DNA of 64,000 nucleotides from Usnea hakonensis (lineage: Eukaryota > Ascomycota > Lecanoromycetes > Lecanorales > Parmeliaceae), in NCBI GenBank assembly GCA_013423325.1, contig BLJB01000144.1, positions 26,972-90,971 on the forward strand, given 5' to 3'. The notes under the pieces are model-generated. The model made no database searches. It was not told the DNA's origin and was given only the letters and a program-made list of their open reading frames with translations. A program made the translations under genes and the position numbers. Shown piece by piece: positions 33,452 to 45,239 of this stretch (its first letter is position 1; each line of letters begins with the position of its first letter).

Positions 33452-35521
33452 TCATTCCCCCACCTTAAAGTACCCCGGCTGCAGCTTCTCAAACACCCGA
33501 TCCGGATCATACGCTCGACTTATCTCGATCAAACGCTCCCGATTCGCTTCTCCGTACCCGCCAAAGACGTCCTGGTCCGCGGCCGCGTAATTCTGATAGA
33601 TGTATTTGTAATCCAACTCTACGGTCTTGGCCGCGGCAACGGCGTTGGCGATGAAGGTGTTAGCGGCAAGTGCGATGCGGGCGTCGTCGGTTGGGGACGA
33701 CCATGATATGGAAATGTCGACCACTGGGGGGTTTTGGGTGTTAGTGGTGGTGGAGATATATGTGAGTTAAGAGGTAGAGACGATAAGTCCAAGGGCTAAC
33801 GACGCGGCTAGGACACAATAGAAGGCGAATTCCATGGATTGCATCATGCTGGGCGTTTATGCACAAACATCAATCCCACATGGCTGACTAGGACAAATAC
33901 CTAGTCCTTTTGGGACTGGGGAGGGAGGGTAGCCAATGACAAACAAACAAAGAACCAAGATACAATTGATGACAAGAAGAGTCATACAAGCTGAAATTAG
34001 ACTCACAGATCAAAGGTCCATCACCCTCTTCAATCCCTAGCGCATTTCCCCCTGTCTTACGGAAATGAGCGATCGTATTGGTCGTAATGGGCTGCATCGT
34101 CACCGCAGGCAACACGCCCTTGGCACCCGTAATACCAGTCGTAGCCGCCATGAACATGTCCAGCACCCTCTGCTGAAACGCAGCATCAGGTTTGAATGTG
34201 CACGTCACATACGTCTCGCGGTACCCGGCCGGGTTGAATCTCTGGATCTCTTGCGTCAGGTTTGTGATCGTGGTGATGCGCATTGTGGATGCGAGGCTGG
34301 GGATAGAGGATAATTCGTGGAAGATGGGTGGGTTGATGGTGGGCTCGGCATACTCCATGCTCGTGGTGCAGAGGTATGTACCGTTCAGATAGAAGAACGA
34401 GAGGTAGAGTGCCGCAGAGGGGGAGGTTGGGGCCATGTGGGCGAAGTTTACGAGGGCGTTTAGGAGAGCGGGAGCCTGGGCAAGGGCGTATGTGCGTGTG
34501 CCGCCCCACATGTGGCCCTGCGGGAAAGTGGAGAGGGTGAATGTGGTTACGACGCCGAAGTTGTTGCCGCCGCCGCGGAGGGCAAAGTAGAGGTCTGGGT
34601 GGGAGATGTGATTTATGTGGGCGATGGTGCCGTTGGCGAGGACGACCTGTGGGGGTTGGGGTTAGGGCGTTGTGGGGAGTCGGGAATGGAGATTTTACTG
34701 ACCTCGTAGGTGCGGACGTTGTCGCAGGCGAACCCGTGAAGGCCGGAGAAAAAGGATATTCCTCCTGCGGTTTCTGTCAGTGTTTTTTCTCTAGAATGCA
34801 GGTATGGGTCTGGAGACATTCAGTACCTCCCAGGGTGAGTCCTCCGACGCCAATGTCGGCGACTCGGCCGCCAACGACGGACAATTGCTGCTCGTCGAGA
34901 TGACTGTACACATCGCCCCAGCGGGCACCGGATCCAACGGCAGTCAGGGTCCTGTCTGGCGATACCTGTATCTGGTTGAGTTGGGCCAAATCGATCGTCA
35001 GGCCGTCTTGGATATTTGACGCCCCCGCAAACATGGCGTGTCCTCCGCTCTTGACGGCGAATTGGCACCCGAAGAACTTGACTACGAGCAAAGACGCGGA
35101 AACGTCGCGGGCGGACTGGGGTTGGGTACGGCATCGTGGCTGCGTTTCGGCTTGTTGGGCCGACCAGTAGGTGGCTTCTTGGCGGGCGTAGGATGGGCTT
35201 CCGATCTGGCTTGTGATGGTGGGAAGGAAGATGCCGAGAAACTGGCACTAAGGCGGGGATGGTCAATATTTTTGCCTTTTGATTTTTAGGCAGGCGATTT
35301 TTGGATCTGATTGTTCTTACGGTTCTGGCACATGCGCTGCTGGCATTGGAGCCCGTCATGTTGTCGTTTAGCGAGTTGGTTGTGGTGACTGCTTTACTGT
35401 AGCCGAGGCCATCTAATGAGTTGAGTAGCTCGCTGTAGGGACTTGGGGTAGTGGTGCCGGTAGCACTGAGGCTCGGCGAGGAGGCTGCAAGGATGAGGAG
35501 GCGGAGGAGAAGACGATGCAT
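33452..35521 (-). CDS. secreted FAD-linked oxidoreductase (berberine bridge enzyme-like)
   Basis: Exons 35521-35321, 35247-34827, 34764-34703, 34646-34007 and 33723-33452 encode 531 residues. A signal peptide (MHRLLLRLLILAASSP) is followed by the PCMH FAD domain. KSGGHAMFAG carries the His expected to bind FAD covalently. GGRVADIGVGGLTLGGGISF and LRGGGNNFGVVT are standard flavin-binding loops. The C-terminal BBE motif is NYAAADQDVFGGYGEANRERL followed by DPDRVFEKLQPGY. Such enzymes oxidise alcohols, sugars or alkaloid-like substrates with O2. Introns are 73, 62, 56 and 283 bp. The last is unusually long and contains a 26-codon frame (33847-33767). The substrate cannot be assigned. Confidence 0.88.
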
Positions 35522-35648
35522 AGTTACGGTTCTAGCAATATACGTTCGAATTGGATCTGATCTGTCGGAAATGTGGGAAGGATGGATGTAAGATTCTTTG
35601 TCTAGCCACGATTATACAACTACTCAAATACCCGTACACACGGCAAAG

Positions 35649-35680
<32 letters not shown>

Positions 35681-36192
35681 NNCCACCGCAAAACCCCCCC
35701 CCCCCCCCCCCGCGAGTAATATCCCCTCGTGTGTTGAGGCATCCTTGGCTTTTCTCGGCGCTCTGCGGGGTTTGGGATGATCATATCAAGAGACCCAAAA
35801 AACAAACCTACGTATTATCACTCACCCCCCACTTTCCCCACCCCCACCACGGATTATAATTGACCAATCGCGGATGATGTTATGCCGGTTATCAACGGTC
35901 TTGTTACTTTACCTGAGGTACTTGACAAGTACCTTACGGAGTAGCTAGGTAAGATTTAAGAATCTGTCTAGGTAGCCTAGCTTGGGGGACTAATTTTACC
36001 TTACCTTACCTTACCGATTTTCCAAGCTCCGTGCGTCATCTTGACTGACCTCATAGTAATCCTTAATTCCAGCCCTAATAGGTCTGTTGCTCTTGGCATC
36101 CAATCGACGTCATCCTTCCATATCGCACCTTAGGTAGTAGCAGTATTTGTGGTTTCGACATAATTGTAAATATTGATCAGCACAATTATAGA
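35522..36192. other. divergent intergenic region with poly-C assembly gap
   Basis: Poly-C tracts at 35649-35680 and 35694-35711 flank two undetermined bases (35681-35682), i.e. a collapsed or gap-filled homopolymer. GGTAC/CCTTA-type repeats lie at about 35905-36015. Confidence 0.8.
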
Positions 36193-37312
36193 ATGGCTGG
36201 CACCGCAATCAAATCTTTTCAAGTACGCAGAGAATGCAAGCTCGAGCTAACTCGCTTGCCCACAAACCTCGCTGGTGAACAGTGGGCTGAGCGGAATGGC
36301 GTCACCCTCAAACTCATGGAAGACACTATCAAATACTGGCGAGAGACATACCACTGGCGGGACGAAGAGACCCGCTTAAATATAATACTATAATTTATAA
36401 CTTCGATTGAGGTGGAAGACTTTGAAGAAATCAATGTGCATTTCCTGCATTCGCCATCTTCTTCGCCTAACGCGGTTCCACTCCTCTTTTTACATGGCTG
36501 GCCGGGTTCTTTTCAAGAAGTAAGCAAGGCTCTGCCAAAACTCAACGATGCTGGTTTTCATGTTGGTGCTCCTTCGCTTCCGGGATTCGGATTTTCGTCG
36601 TGCCCGAAGAAAGCTGGCTTCACTTACGAGGCAGGATGCAGAAGCGATGAGCAAACTCATGTCCAGACTTGGCTACGATGAGTACGTGGTCCAAGGGGGA
36701 GATTGGGGCGCGATGATAGCATGGACAATCGCCCACTTGTACCCAAAATCCGCAAAGGCGATCCATATTAATCTGCTCTCATTACCCAAGCCCGACTTTG
36801 AATCTGAACCTGACTATACCGAGTTTGAAAAGCGCTCACTGCGACAGCACGAGCATTTTGATACAAAGGAGTTTGCCTACTATCTCGTACAGAATTCTAA
36901 GCCTCGCACTCTTGGATTTGCCATGCATGACTCTCCGGTCGGCATGCTTGCATGGATGGCAGACAAGCTGCACACGTGGTCTGATTTGTATCCATGGTCT
37001 CCGACCGAATTGATCACATGGACGCTACTGCACTACTTTCTAGGACCCACGGGAGGCTTCCACATATACAGAGAGAATAGTGCTACGGAGATGATTGCTG
37101 GAGCAGAAGCAGACGTCTTCTTAGAGACTCCGACGGGCGTCAGTGCGTTTGCAAGAGAGGCAGAGATGGTTCCCCGGTCCTGGGCAGAAAAGAAAGCGAA
37201 CATTATGTTTTGGCGAGAACACGAAAGTGGTGGACACTTCGCTGCTTATGAAAAACCTGATGAATTCGTCGATGATTTGTCAAGTTTCTTTTCAGCGGTC
37301 TGGAAGCCATAA
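36193..37312 (+). pseudogene. broken epoxide hydrolase (microsomal type, EHN + alpha/beta hydrolase)
   Basis: The frame starts at ATG 36193 and reads through an epoxide-hydrolase N-terminal domain (IKYWRETYHWRDEE) to a TAA at 36391-36393. There the family has Gln-Phe, so a single CAA-to-TAA change explains it. After the stop the same frame resumes with TSIEVEDFEEINVHFLH and the oxyanion motif FLHGWPG. A second lesion, an extra base (or two missing) near 36633, shifts the frame before DAEAMSKLMSRLGYDEYV. The rest is intact: nucleophile Asp in GGDWGAMIA and catalytic His in GGHFAAYEKPDEF, ending at 37312. No intron removes either lesion. The N-terminus is also shortened compared with the family. 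Sequencing error is possible for the indel but less so for both. Confidence 0.8.
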
Positions 37313-38092
37313 GATCCAATATTCACCTCAAGTCCAATGGCTGCCCACCATCTGTCCCCTATATTGGCCCTAGATCTTATCTCAAATCATGAGATGACTC
37401 TGATCCAGATGGGCGCGTTTGCGAGAGATGCAGTCGTCAAAGGTGAATCTTGGGAAACCTACACTGGAGAAGTCGGTCTTCTGGTCTGGGAAAGTATGTG
37501 TCTCGTTCCGGGTACGTCAATGCCTTTAGAAGAGTCCAGCACGGCGTTCGAAAATTCCAATGCACAATAAAGAGGCCCATTGTACCATCCCTATTCTAGT
37601 TCAGCGTATGGTGGCTCCAATGAGAGGCCAGATACAGCGTCTGCCGCGTTCGTTTCATCGTCCCGCCCCACTGTAATTTACCACCCACTATTATTTAATA
37701 TACTTATAGTGGGGTCTGAAATCTGCTCTAATTAAAGACTAGATATCTCCCGTGTTCGTTTTATTATCCAATAAAAGACTAGATATCTCCCATGTTCGTT
37801 TTATTATCCCGCTCTTCTATACTTTACCACCCGCTGTCATCAGTTATCCCTTATTTATAGCTAATCTACACCTTCGTCAATCTCAAATTTATTTCTTTGA
37901 TTCTGGTTGATAACAGCCTTCCTTTTTCTCCTGGTCTGGCAGCTGGCCCTGCAACATATCCTTTTCGCCGAATTTTTTTTCACTAGAATCATCACGTTCT
38001 TACTGGGGCTTCGATTATTATCCTATATTCCCGACCGCTTTCGTCGTATGAATCTGACGACCGTAGGCAGACTTGTTAACCGACCACAAACA
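37313..38092. other. intergenic region with diverged direct repeats
   Basis: No gene supported; an open frame at 37337-37570 has no family resemblance. Contains a near-perfect 36-bp direct repeat (37734-37769 and 37774-37809). A longer diverged duplication (about 37645-37715 versus 37790-37860) is built on GTTCGTTT...TTTACCACCC. Confidence 0.6.
37734..37809. repeat. 2 x 36-bp direct repeat, 40-bp period
   Basis: Both copies read AAAGACTAGATATCTCCC then TGTTCGTTTTATTATCC, with one G/A difference. Confidence 0.9.
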
Positions 38093-39951
38093 ATGGTGCA
38101 ACTCTACGTGTTTTGCTTCCTAATTGGGTTGGCCTTAGCTGTGGGACCTCAGGCCCCGAAAGTTCGCCCGAAGAATATCCCAACATATTTCCCGCCCGAA
38201 GCCGGTGTCTTGGATGGCGAAAGCTTCACAGAATGGATATCACAGGAGGTTGGCAAAGGGAGTAGGACTCTGGCATTAGTAGCAGGCTCATACCACGTGA
38301 ATCCGGGGTCCCAGGCGCACATTTCCTTCTCCAACCTTGCCAGTGTCACCATATGGATGGATTCTGTCAACCTTACCATGACAAAGGTTGGACTTACGGC
38401 CTTCAACATCTACGAGTGCTCCAATCTGATAACTTACGGCCCAACAGTCTGGTGGGACTCGCCAGGATTTTCGCAAGCTACGATAACGGACGTCAAGAAC
38501 ACTGGAGGCAATAATTACGATATCGAGTTCCATCTAGACGATGGCTACAACTCTTCATACCTCTTGAACGTGACTACGGGACAATTAGCTGGCGAGTACA
38601 CCAATCCCAGCACTGGTCGGCTCCAAGCTGGCCCTGGCTGGAGTACTGTCGCTGGAACTGCGAGTTCAGTCAGTGGACAAGCCAATACATACAGCGTTTC
38701 ACTACCAAACAGCTACTTCGTGCCACTTGTAGGTTTTAAGCTTCTGGCACGCGGAGAATTCATATTCTGTAATCAAGTCACGAACAGCAACGACACCATC
38801 ATCAACGACTTTAGCTTGCTCAATTGCGCAGGCTTTGGCTTCTTCTCTGGCGCCAATCGAAGGACGACTTTCAACTCATTTTCCTTGAAACCGGCATCTT
38901 TCCCTCCGCCAGGAGCCAGTGAACTACCAGCTCGCTCCAGCTCCGCCGATGGTATCCACAGTAGCGGTGATTATGTTGGCCCAACTTTCAACTCGTGTTT
39001 CTTCTCTGCTCTGGATGATGACTGCATGGCTGTTCATGGGTCACTATACCAAATGCAAGGCACGGGATCATCTAGGAACTCATTCTTGGTACCTACAGGA
39101 GAGGCCGTCACCGGAGATGTTCTCCGATTCTATTCCAGTGGCAATTACAACATTCTCGGGACTGCCACAGTGACAAGCGCCAGTCTTCAGTCTGCCCCTT
39201 ATGAGATAAGCGTAGATCATCTCCCTCAAGAAGTCCAGGATGTGATACAAAATGCATATTGGACAAATCAGATGCGGGTTGGCTCTGGTTTTAATGTGCT
39301 CAATGTGAGTGCAACCTCCTTCAGTCCCCAAACTCCCTTGCTGACACTGCGAAGACACATACCGTATGTCCCATTCATGATCTTTGATCATCTTCCTGAA
39401 TTAACCTCTACCAGACTGGCAATCGTGGCCGAGGCGCCATTATCAAAGCCTCAAACGGTGTGATCGCCAACAACCTCTTCGAAGGTGTCGCATACGGCGC
39501 TTTAGACCTAGGTCCAGAATTCACCTCGTGGGGTGAAGCAGACTACGTGCACAACCTCACCGTAGTCAACAACACTGTCCATGACTGCAACTACCTTAAC
39601 AAAGCAGCCGCTGCTGTCATGCTTCATGGCGATGGCGACAATCCTATGAATGGCAATACGAACATAACCATCGATGGGCTTACCATCGCAAACACCACTG
39701 CGTCAAATCTGTACCTTGGTGCTAGTGAAGCAGTAAATCTAGGCAAGGTGAGTTTCGTTGACGCCTACAGTATCAACTACACCCTGTGGGAGTCTTGGCC
39801 GGGTGCTGTGGTCACCTTCCAGAACGTAAGCTTTAAAAGTGTGTTCAGCCAGAGGTGCGTTGAGGGAAGCATTGGTGAAGAAGGGATCAAGATAGCATCT
39901 CTGGACGGTACTGTTAACGGCATTAGCGAAGATGCTATTAAAGTTTGCTGA
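38093..39951 (+). CDS. secreted right-handed beta-helix protein (putative glycosidase/lyase)
   Basis: Exons 38093-39304 and 39415-39951 encode 582 residues. Start 38093 (MVQLYVFCFLIGLALAVG) gives a signal peptide; an in-frame Met at 38048 would bury it. The protein is rich in short beta-strands with turn Asn/Asp and N-glycosylation sites, as in parallel beta-helix enzymes. SSADGIHSSG followed by FFSALDDDCMAVHG carries the clustered Asp residues typical of polysaccharide-cleaving beta-helices; the DDD-x-x-AVHG motif recalls GH110/GH28-like active sites. The second exon continues the helix (AIIKASNGVIANNLFEG). The 110-bp intron has a GTGAGT donor. Extracellular, probably acting on plant or fungal polysaccharide. 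The exact family is not settled. Confidence 0.82.
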
Positions 39952-40338
39952 AATCGATGTCTTGCTCCGATGGTCCAGGTTCTTGCTTCTCGCTTCTCAA
40001 GCTAGGATTGTTAGAGTAGAGCTCGGGCGAGTACCGAACAAAAAGAAAGATTTTCATGTGGACATGCTCGGAGGCTGCTCAGGCGCAAATACCCCTTGCA
40101 TTGAACACTCTACGCCCAGTTACTATTTGTCACAAGATGTCAACTTTTGTTACATGTCACCTGCAGTCCAGAATTGAGTCTTCTTGAGGTATATGTAAGG
40201 TCGAGGGGAAGTAAGGTGTTGGAATGCGCAGTCGCGTACCTTGCTCCATTCCAGGCGCGTCAATTCTCGTATTTCATAATATACATACTGACTGAATTCC
40301 TGTTCTGCCGGTCCAAAAGTACTCCTTCAGTCCTTACG
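39952..40338. other. intergenic spacer
   Basis: No gene seen between the beta-helix gene and the next secreted-protein gene. Confidence 0.6.
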
Positions 40339-42152
40339 ATGATTTCCTACGCGAGCACAGTCTTTGGATTCCTCTTTCTTTCGTCGTCCCCCTCTTTAGT
40401 ATTCCCTGGATTGAAGCTGCGCGAGATCTGTTACGAAACCGATACCCTTCTTTCATTTCAATTATGGATAGACGACTCGACACCGTTCTGCAGTTCTTTG
40501 CTGAGTATCTCCGACATCACATCATTTGTGGGACCTACAAAATATACCACGTATGCCCATAGTACCCAAGTGTTTGCTGGAAATACTAACGAGTCGCAGA
40601 ACCACCATCACCACGATTGCGGAAACTAGCTACGATACGGTTGAAACTGTCACCGTCCCTCAAACTACAGCCTTCGCCACGACAACCACTACACTGGGAG
40701 GAATCCTACACAAACGTCAAGCCAATACATCTTCTGTTCCCCTCTTGATCGCCCCTGTACCTATTATAGCAACCGCGACCGCCAGTGATCCTATCGTTGC
40801 CAATTTTCCGAGCATCGCGCAGAATGCCTCATTGGCTTCGGAAGCGCACAGTGCCTGTTCGTGTCTGCGGCTCACATCTAGCACGATCACCGCACAGCCG
40901 AGCCTACAATTTGTATAAGCAACTCGCCTCCAGACCAGGAAAAATGACTAGCTGACAAGGGATGCAGACGAGAACGATAAACGGCATTGACTATGAGGCC
41001 CTCGGAATTACGACTCTCACAAGCGGGACAACGACAGTGACGAGAACACTCTTCGATTTACCCTCGCCCGTCACAAGCCAAGGTGTTCTCAATGTTACAT
41101 TTCCCGCGCCGACGACGGGATTCCTACCGTCGCCGACCAACATTCCCATCGTTTACCCCTCCGGTCGTCCTTTCCCTACTTTGAATATTAGCACGATCCC
41201 TACTTTTTCCGTCTCGGCAGGGATTTTCCCGAGCTTGAACGGTACGGCGAGTTCTCTGACGGCTATATCGGGTCGTCCGTCGCCATTGATGAATTTGACC
41301 GCTTATCCGACCTTGCCACGATCGGGGTTCTTGCCATTGCCGACTGTGAATTTGACAGCAAATTCTTCTTCACCGCGATCTGGCTTCTTGCCATTGCCGA
41401 CTGTAAATTTGACAACCAATTTCAACGCATCAATCTCTGGCCGTTTACCCAAGCCGATACTAAACACAACGGCTTCCGGTCGTATGCCTCTGCCGTTTAC
41501 GAACGCAACAAGTCGACCACTGTCCCCAGTCACTGGTCTCTTTCCCTTGCCAACAATCAACGGAACAAATCGAACCCTGCCACTGTCAGGCAGCCTGCCA
41601 GTACCAACAAACATCACCCTGCCCCTTTCTGCACACTTGCCCCTCCCATCCCTCAATCGAACGCACAGAACCCTCCCATCATCCGGTCTCCGACCCACCC
41701 CAACGGGTGTCTTTCTCCCATCCTATCTCACAAAACCTTCCCTCCGCGTCCCATACCCAACCGCAAACCTAACATCCCTCCCCCCACCAATCCCCACCGC
41801 AAACTCTACCACCACCACCCCCCCTCCCCTCCCCATAGCAACCCAAATCAGCCCCCCAGGCTGCCCCGCCCTCAACAACACACTCTACACCACCCCCTCA
41901 GGCGACAGGTACCAACTCCGCTGCGCCATCTTCTACCTGGCCCGCGCGTTCGCGGACCTCGATAGGCCGGATTTGGAGGGGTGCATTCTGGAATGTAGTT
42001 CTGTTAATGAGGTTTTTGGGCAGAGGGTTTGTAGGGGGGTGTCGTTCTTGCAGTATGAGAGGGGGGTCAGGTGTGTGCTTTTGGCGGAGGAGGAGATTAG
42101 GGGGGGGAGGGTGGATGGGGGGGCTGTTAGTGCGGTTTTGGTGGGGGTGTAG
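40339..42152 (+). CDS. secreted Pro/Ser/Thr-rich cell-wall-type protein with C-terminal Cys module
   Basis: Exons 40339-40550, 40600-40912 and 40968-42152 encode 569 residues. The N-terminus (MISYASTVFGFLFLSSS) looks like a signal peptide, followed by FCSSLLSI and Thr-rich runs (TTTITTIAET), as in many fungal adhesin-like proteins. The middle 270 residues are irregular repeats of LPLPTVNLT/SGFLPLP with dozens of N-x-T/S sites, so heavy N- and O-glycosylation is likely. The C-terminal 90 residues hold about six Cys (GCPALNNT, RCAIFYLARAF, GCILECSS, CRGVSFLQYE) and resemble a PAN/apple-like module. Introns are 49 and 55 bp. The last 100 bp are extremely G-rich. Probably a wall or surface protein with no enzymatic motif. 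Confidence 0.75.
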
Positions 42153-42425
42153 GGGGTGAAGGGGGTGGGTGGTTTTTGGGATTGGGGGGGGGGGGTGGTT
42201 TTGGGGCTTCGATCTTGAGGTAGGGTTGTCTCTTTTGTTGTTTGGCGAAGTCGATGGTATTGGTATTGTGTTTGCTATCTTATGCTCATCTGTATTCCTT
42301 GATGATATGAATCCTCCAAAACGTCTTTCCTTCGCGCTCGATACTTACACATATTTCACTCGTCTGCGATTGTTGGTGGAGGTGGTGCTTTAAGGCCCAG
42401 ACCTGTCAATGCCACCCATCCACTC

Positions 42426-43779
42426 CTACTCGTACCTACGCAAGTTGCCGTTCAAATCAACTCTTCCCGCTCGACTGAGATAGCTGTACATCGACTCACC
42501 AAGAAATCGAGACGCGCCAAGTCTCCCTTTTTTAACGCACACTAGCGGCATCGAAGTCAGCGTTCCGTTCTAGCGCAAAGTAGCTTGCGCGAGATGGCCC
42601 CAACCCCTTTGTGGCAAGCAAATAAGAGGAAAGCGTGACTCACTAGCATCAGCGGCAACCGCGGCAGCCCAAATGTCCATCCATCTCATTGTTTCCCATT
42701 CGACAGATGCGCTTATGTTCACCGTGGCTGTGCAGATGGAGCCGCCTGTTTTGGAGTAGGACACACGATTAATATATTTCTTGCTCGACACCGACGTGGC
42801 TATGTAGATGATAGTTGCACATACTAGCAGTATAATTCCATGGCACTGACCACTGCGTGGCTGGCGATCCTTTGTGGCCAAAGATCATAGGAATTGAACT
42901 CACAGGTAGCCTATTTAATGTGATTTGACAGGGCGGTGGATAACTCGATGCAGGGAACCTATCACCGCAGACAACATGGGGAGTGTACTTTCTGACTACT
43001 ACGGCGAGTCGTCCTTGGTTACCTGTGTTTATGTTTTATGCAGTCAGCGGACGCTGGACTGTTCGTCTGATATTGAAGAACGATATTGTCCGAGGGCCAG
43101 AAATCTTACATACCTATGTTTTTGATCCATCCTCCAGTAGCCGGTTTAGCAGTATCATCTACGCATTTCTGCAACACTTGCACGGCGGCACGGCTGATGT
43201 CGAGACGCGATGCGACATCGGAGTCGGAAGGGTTCGGACTGATGATTTCGATCACGCATTGGCCGTCATCTGAAATTACTCGTCAGCGATGCTTGCGGTC
43301 ATGTTGTTTTGATATCAACGTGTTCGGGCTCAAATACCGCTGCTCCATCGATAAGGAAGCCTGTAAGGGGATTTTGGATCGGGGGCCCTTGGGCCCCAGC
43401 GCACGGGATCGGGCACTCGGCCTACGTTTTGCCAAGCATCGAAACAGCTGAGTCGGTCCAGGGAGGTACCATATACGTCACTGTTGCATCGGAGGATATG
43501 AGTTGATTGCGCCGGAACATCGTACCCGAGGGATAAATCGTTGATGGAGGAGGAGCCATTCGACTCTTGTTGGGTACCGTTTCCCAAAGAGGATTGATTC
43601 GTGGTCGGGAGATCGTACAAAGTTGTGGCATTTGTCGCCGCGGCCGAGTCATTCTCAGGGACTGTCAACATTAGTGGAGATGGGGTCTGCCTCTCCACTA
43701 TCTGTGAGGCTCCCGATACGACGGCAGGAAGAACGAGCCACGACAAGACGGCGTATGCAAAGCATGTTTTAGAGAGCAT
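42426..43779 (-). CDS. secreted Cys-containing fungal protein of unknown function
   Basis: Five exons (43779-43338, 43269-43114, 43022-42825, 42745-42644, 42541-42426) encode 337 residues. All four joins keep frame: YRWSS-DDGQCVIEI, WIKNI-GNQGRLAVV, NYTA-SGSICTATV, AAADA-MCVKKGRLG. The start at 43779 (MLSKTCFAYAVLSWLVLPAVVSG) gives a signal peptide; an upstream Met at 43806 adds nine non-signal residues. A Ser/Asn-rich spacer precedes a globular part with spaced Cys (LRCNSD, LSCFDA, GQCVIE, VVCGDRF, PPPCQ, SICTATV, AMCVKK). I recognise this spacing from a widespread ascomycete family of hypothetical secreted proteins, without an assigned function. It converges on the cell-wall-type gene to the left. 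Confidence 0.8.
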
Positions 43780-45239
43780 TGCTTCTCGTTGCCAAGCATC
43801 GAACAACCAACGAAGAGGGGCTTTGAACGTTGTCCGCAGAAATTTTTACTGGATAAATCCCACGCTTTGCCTCCGATATTGCATGTTGACCATATTGCCG
43901 CGAATCGCAAAAGCGCTTGTGGGCGCGATGACGGATGAAGACCGTTGATGGAAGTGGTTGGTTCGCGACGGCGCGTAAAACTGCGCTATCAGGATATGGA
44001 TTGTAAATACAGATTTCACTCGGATATTATCGTTGGACCCGCGGTACGGAGCTGGGGAAATACCTGAGACGATCCAGCTTGTCAACTTCCCGTCCACGAA
44101 TGGAAACACAAACCGTCTCATTATTCTTATATGGCGACTGCCGGATTGATCAAGTAGCCTCAGGGGACCATGAAGGAAATCTGTGACTCGGATAAGAAAG
44201 GCTCGCATTGTCAGCTTCTGCGAAATCAACATGACTACTCCTTTAATTCATCAAACAATTTGTACCGGACCTCCTGCTCGATAATCGATACTCGACACTG
44301 CATCTACAACAAAAGCTATATTCCACTTTAACCACAACCTTATTTGAAGCTGTCAAGTCAACCTCTCTCGACTAGCGCCCCCCCCCCCGTCCCCCCAGAA
44401 AATTCCGTGAATCCATCCCGAAAGACTTGAATCCCCTCTAAACACGATGATAATAAATAGCGCCTCCGACCCGTCATTTCGCCGACGCATATCCTCTAAG
44501 AGGTATATATATATCTGACTGATTAGCGGTTAATACATACATTTTAAATACAAAGAACTTACTGTGCTAATCACTCCATGCCATTGAAAGATGTGGTGGA
44601 CTCATCTCGATATGGAAGACCCGGGATGGCGTGGAATGGGGGGAATCGGGCATCGATTATGCGATAGACGACTAGGATGCTGACAACCCCTGTTCAGAGA
44701 CAGCATAGCATCGCTGATAATCACCTCGACCCTCCCCTCTTATATATTGTCGCTGGGGAACAACGTGCCGAACAAGCCTCGGCTCCATTTCGAGGCTCTC
44801 CTGTCAAAGGGACGATACTGTCGTGATTAGTCGCTGTAGGTGCCAGGAGGGATATTGTACGTCTTTCAAAGGATGATGTTCGTAGACAATCCAGGCTGTT
44901 ACAGCGTTGGCAAGAAAGCAGAGTCTATTTACGATTCGTGGGGATTTCGAAAAGAGGAGAAAGATAGTGTATATCTACGCACCAGCAATTCCCAGCATCG
45001 TCCAAAGCTCCGGTGCAATCAGCAAAAAGGCACTTCCTCGTCTTTGTCTTTGCTTTTGATAAGATCATAGCCTGGGTAAGATGGGCGCCTTCTTTGACGA
45101 CATGTTCCTATGTGTGAACATTCAAAGATGCTCCACTCTGAATTGAGCGAATTACGAATCAACCCGATTCGACATGTCCAGCATCGGGTCTGCTATCCGA
45201 GAAAACGATCCTTTTAAGGACTTGCTCAAAACGCTGTTG
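43780..45239. other. intergenic region
   Basis: No gene supported. A 128-codon minus frame at 44232-43846 lacks family resemblance. C-run at about 44380-44395. Part of the 3' side may belong to the decayed gene to the right. Confidence 0.5.

Noticed and set aside
37337..37570. 77-codon plus-strand open frame after the broken epoxide hydrolase
   Set aside because: No family resemblance and not joinable to the hydrolase by a sensible intron.
43846..44232. 128-codon minus-strand open frame
   Set aside because: No recognisable family, no signal or domain, and irregular codon composition. Treated as chance.
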